A stretch of 64,000 nt of DNA from NCBI GenBank assembly GCA_038748365.1, contig JBCDIZ010000004.1:246582-310581 (forward strand). Reading direction: 5' to 3'. The stretch comes from Alterisphingorhabdus sp038748365 (GTDB taxonomy: Bacteria > Pseudomonadota > Alphaproteobacteria > Sphingomonadales > Sphingomonadaceae). Both the position numbers and the translations under genes were made by a program. Each line of letters opens with the position of its first letter. The first letter of the stretch is position 1. The notes below the pieces were generated by a model. The model did not search any database. It was not told where the DNA came from and saw only the letters and a program-made list of their open reading frames with translations. Positions 62,062-64,000 of the stretch are shown here, in pieces.

Positions 62062-62379
62062 ATGACTTCGAAGACTAATCAAGATGTAACAAAACCTATG
62101 CGCCGGTTCCCTTTATGGCTGCGCTGGGTGCTGGGTGGACCGGTAGCGCTGATTATTGCGATTGCCATCATGGCCTGTTTGGCGCGCATCATGCCGAATG
62201 GAACGCCTGACTTTAATTTTATCGTCTTTTCGCTGCTCGCCTTTCCTGCTATTTGGGCTGGCGTCGTAATTTACATCATTCTGGAAGAGGGACCGATACG
62301 GGCAACGCTTGTCTGTACCGGTGTGATCGCTTTTTGCAGTTATGTTCTGTATTCCGCTTTTACACAAACGGTCGCCTGA
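62062..62379 (+). CDS. Small three-helix membrane protein of the receptor operon
   Basis: About 105 residues with three hydrophobic helices (WVLGGPVALIIAIAIMACLARI, FNFIVFSLLAFPAIWAGVVIYIIL and ATLVCTGVIAFCSYVLYSAF). I do not recognise the family. The ATG at 62062 has GGAG four bases before it; longer starts lack a ribosome-binding site. It lies between the receptor and the PepSY gene, an arrangement common in iron-chelate uptake operons where a small membrane partner accompanies a PepSY reductase. Role inferred from context only. Confidence 0.75.
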   Translation: MTSKTNQDVTKPMRRFPLWLRWVLGGPVALIIAIAIMACLARIMPNGTPDFNFIVFSLLAFPAIWAGVVIYIILEEGPIRATLVCTGVIAFCSYVLYSAFTQTVA

Positions 62380-62391
62380 GGAGAAATTGTC

Positions 62392-63990
62392 ATGAGCATG
62401 GTTGATCAGGCCAAGTCCAAGCGGTTGCTCGCAGTACATGGATGGTCGGGCACAATTCTGGGACTGTTGCTCTTCGTCGTGGTGTTGACTGGCTCGGTTG
62501 CGGTATTGGCACATGAAATCGGCATATGGTCATCAGGCGGCTCTGCCTCAGCGCAACCACTGAACAGTGCCATTGCTACGAAAGTGACGGAACTTTCCGC
62601 CGATGTGCCAGAGGAATGGCGTGAAGAGGTCGGGATTTTCAACAATTCCAAAGGCAACATCCGGGTCTTTTTCCATGGCCATGAAACCAATCCGGAATCG
62701 GGCAATCTCGAAGATATCGGCGTGATGTACGAGATCGAGAGAGGCACATATAAGGTCATTTCCGAGCGTCAGGGCTTTTCCAGAGACCTTTTCGGCAATA
62801 ACCGTGCTAGCGCACTGGATCGCTTTATTGCGGAACTGCACATCAATCTGCACCTTCCTTCGCCCTGGGGACTATATGCAACAGGCTTGCTCGGCCTGAT
62901 CATGATGATCGCCGCGATCAGTGGACTGATATTGCACAAGCATCTGTTCCGCGACATGTTCGTTGCGCCTCGCTTCTCCAGCCTGCTGCTCAACAAGCGT
63001 GATCGTCATATCCTTGCCGGGACATGGTCGCTGCCTTTTGCTTTTGTGCTGGCCTTTACCGGTGCATTTTTCAGCTTTGCAGGATCGATCGGCTTACCGG
63101 TGGTGGTAATGTCCGCCTTTGGCGGCGACCAGGAAAAAGCGGTGGAGATTCTGACCGCGGCGGATGACAGCATTGCAGAAGATCCAACACCACAGGCCAT
63201 GACCACTCTGGGCAGTATTTTTGCCGATGTAGAGCAGCGGGCGGGCGTTGCACCGACCAACGCCACCATAACCAATTTTGGCCGTGCTGATGCGAAGGTT
63301 ATGCTCTCTGCGGCACCTGCCGATGGTGAGATTTTTGGCGGCACCCATGTCTATAAGGCGGCGGATGGCAGTTATGTTGGACAGCAGGCGATTTTCGGTC
63401 TGGAGGAGAGTGCCGCGACTGTCGCTATCGGTCTTGTAAGTGTGCTGCATTTTGGTCAGTTTGCCGGCTTGCTTTCTAAAGCGATCTGGGTCGCCCTGGG
63501 TTTAGCCATGTGTTACGTGACAGAATCCGGTATGCGCCTGTGGATACAAAGACGCAGCGAAAGCCGGTTGTGGCGTGGCTTTGGCCGGGTGACGACGATC
63601 TTCGCCTATGGCACGCCACTGGCCATGGCGACAGCTGCGATGGGCTATTTCGCAACATATAGCAGCGGCGGCGATACCCAGGCATCAACATCTTATGGCT
63701 TTGTGCTTGGCTGCGTATTGGCAACGATATTGGGTCTGCGTCGTGTTTCCGAAAGCGCGGTACGGCGCGGCCTTGGTGCGGCGCTGATTGCCAGCATGGC
63801 CGTTCTGCCAATCATTCGGATCGTCACTGGTGGGCCAGGTTGGGGCACGGCTTTGAACAATGGTGGTGGAATTATCGTCACCATGGACTTGCTGTTATTG
63901 GCCTGTGTGGTGATCTTTGCCTGGCGCGAATTTGGACCGTTCAGAATCGGCGCTGCCGCACCACAGCCGGTTGCTGAACCAGCGGAATAA
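62392..63990 (+). CDS. PepSY-associated membrane protein (putative ferric-chelate reductase)
   Basis: A 532-residue inner-membrane protein. The first helix reads LAVHGWSGTILGLLLFVVVLTGSVAVLAHE, the typical PepSY_TM start with a conserved His. A second helix follows the periplasmic PepSY region (LHINLHLPSPWGLYATGLLGLIMMIAAISGLILH), and further helices lie near residues 200-225, 350-370, 400 and 440-520. Relatives such as FpvG and the PiuB type help reduce or release iron from imported siderophores. GAGGAG precedes the ATG. It is complete in the window and ends the receptor operon. Confidence 0.88.
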   Translation: MSMVDQAKSKRLLAVHGWSGTILGLLLFVVVLTGSVAVLAHEIGIWSSGGSASAQPLNSAIATKVTELSADVPEEWREEVGIFNNSKGNIRVFFHGHETNPESGNLEDIGVMYEIERGTYKVISERQGFSRDLFGNNRASALDRFIAELHINLHLPSPWGLYATGLLGLIMMIAAISGLILHKHLFRDMFVAPRFSSLLLNKRDRHILAGTWSLPFAFVLAFTGAFFSFAGSIGLPVVVMSAFGGDQEKAVEILTAADDSIAEDPTPQAMTTLGSIFADVEQRAGVAPTNATITNFGRADAKVMLSAAPADGEIFGGTHVYKAADGSYVGQQAIFGLEESAATVAIGLVSVLHFGQFAGLLSKAIWVALGLAMCYVTESGMRLWIQRRSESRLWRGFGRVTTIFAYGTPLAMATAAMGYFATYSSGGDTQASTSYGFVLGCVLATILGLRRVSESAVRRGLGAALIASMAVLPIIRIVTGGPGWGTALNNGGGIIVTMDLLLLACVVIFAWREFGPFRIGAAAPQPVAEPAE

Positions 63991-64000
63991 GTTTGTAGCA

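Overview
The window reads as a chromosomal stretch of an alphaproteobacterium, most likely a sphingomonad (Sphingomonadales). Supporting traits are many TonB-dependent receptors with ECF sigma/FecR partners, an alphaproteobacterial SOS box (GTTC-N7-GTTC), intergenic CCCCTCCCGC palindromes, and a fused cysNC next to a polysaccharide locus. The genus cannot be fixed from the sequence alone. I found no rRNA, tRNA, transposase, CRISPR array or phage gene, and no convincing Rho-independent terminator.

Region 1 (1-8.2 kb, all minus strand): a partial lipoprotein gene, the HslUV protease with its two genes split by an MtfA-like peptidase and an apparently circularly permuted D-amino-acid-oxidase-like flavoprotein, and then cysD-cysNC-cysQ for sulfate activation. 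Region 2 (8.3-31.3 kb): a large surface-polysaccharide locus. It holds nucleotide-sugar supply (manC, manA, a UDP-glucuronate epimerase, a CapD-type dehydratase, wecB, wecC), an AT-rich variable core (O-antigen ligase-like and Wzy-like proteins, an Amj/DUF2837-like putative flippase, initiating sugar transferase, split transketolase, two DegT aminotransferases, GNAT, methyltransferase, GT2), and the Wza/Wzc export pair with a companion protein. No classical Wzx was found; the Amj-like protein is the best flippase candidate.

Region 3 (31.5-35 kb): a DNA-repair pair (DUF4130 protein plus radical SAM protein) with a SOS box over a promoter that predicts a leaderless mRNA, an IsdG-like heme monooxygenase with a Fur-like site, and a DUF2189 membrane protein. 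Region 4 (35.1-52.8 kb): an apparent catabolic regulon. It comprises a divergent B12-dependent acyl-CoA mutase (His where known mutases have Tyr/Phe/Ile) with its B12 subunit, MeaB chaperone and thiolase; a TTQ amine dehydrogenase cluster in B-E-D-A order with a lipoprotein heavy chain and two lipoprotein cytochromes c; a TetR regulator; a TonB receptor; a serine hydrolase; and acyl-CoA dehydrogenase, MDR oxidoreductase and acyl-CoA ligase. Three copies of an 18-bp dyad, consensus roughly ANCAAACAAACRYTTGRT, lie in front of the mutase operon, the receptor and the acyl-CoA dehydrogenase. That ties the blocks together and points to uptake, deamination, CoA activation and carbon-skeleton rearrangement of an unknown amine.

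Region 5 (52.9-64 kb): two divergent ECF sigma-FecR-TonB receptor modules back to back. The right one continues into a small membrane protein and a PepSY membrane protein, probably iron-chelate uptake. A 154-bp imperfect palindrome fills the convergent gap at 52.8 kb, and palindromic repeats lie at 59.1-59.3 kb.
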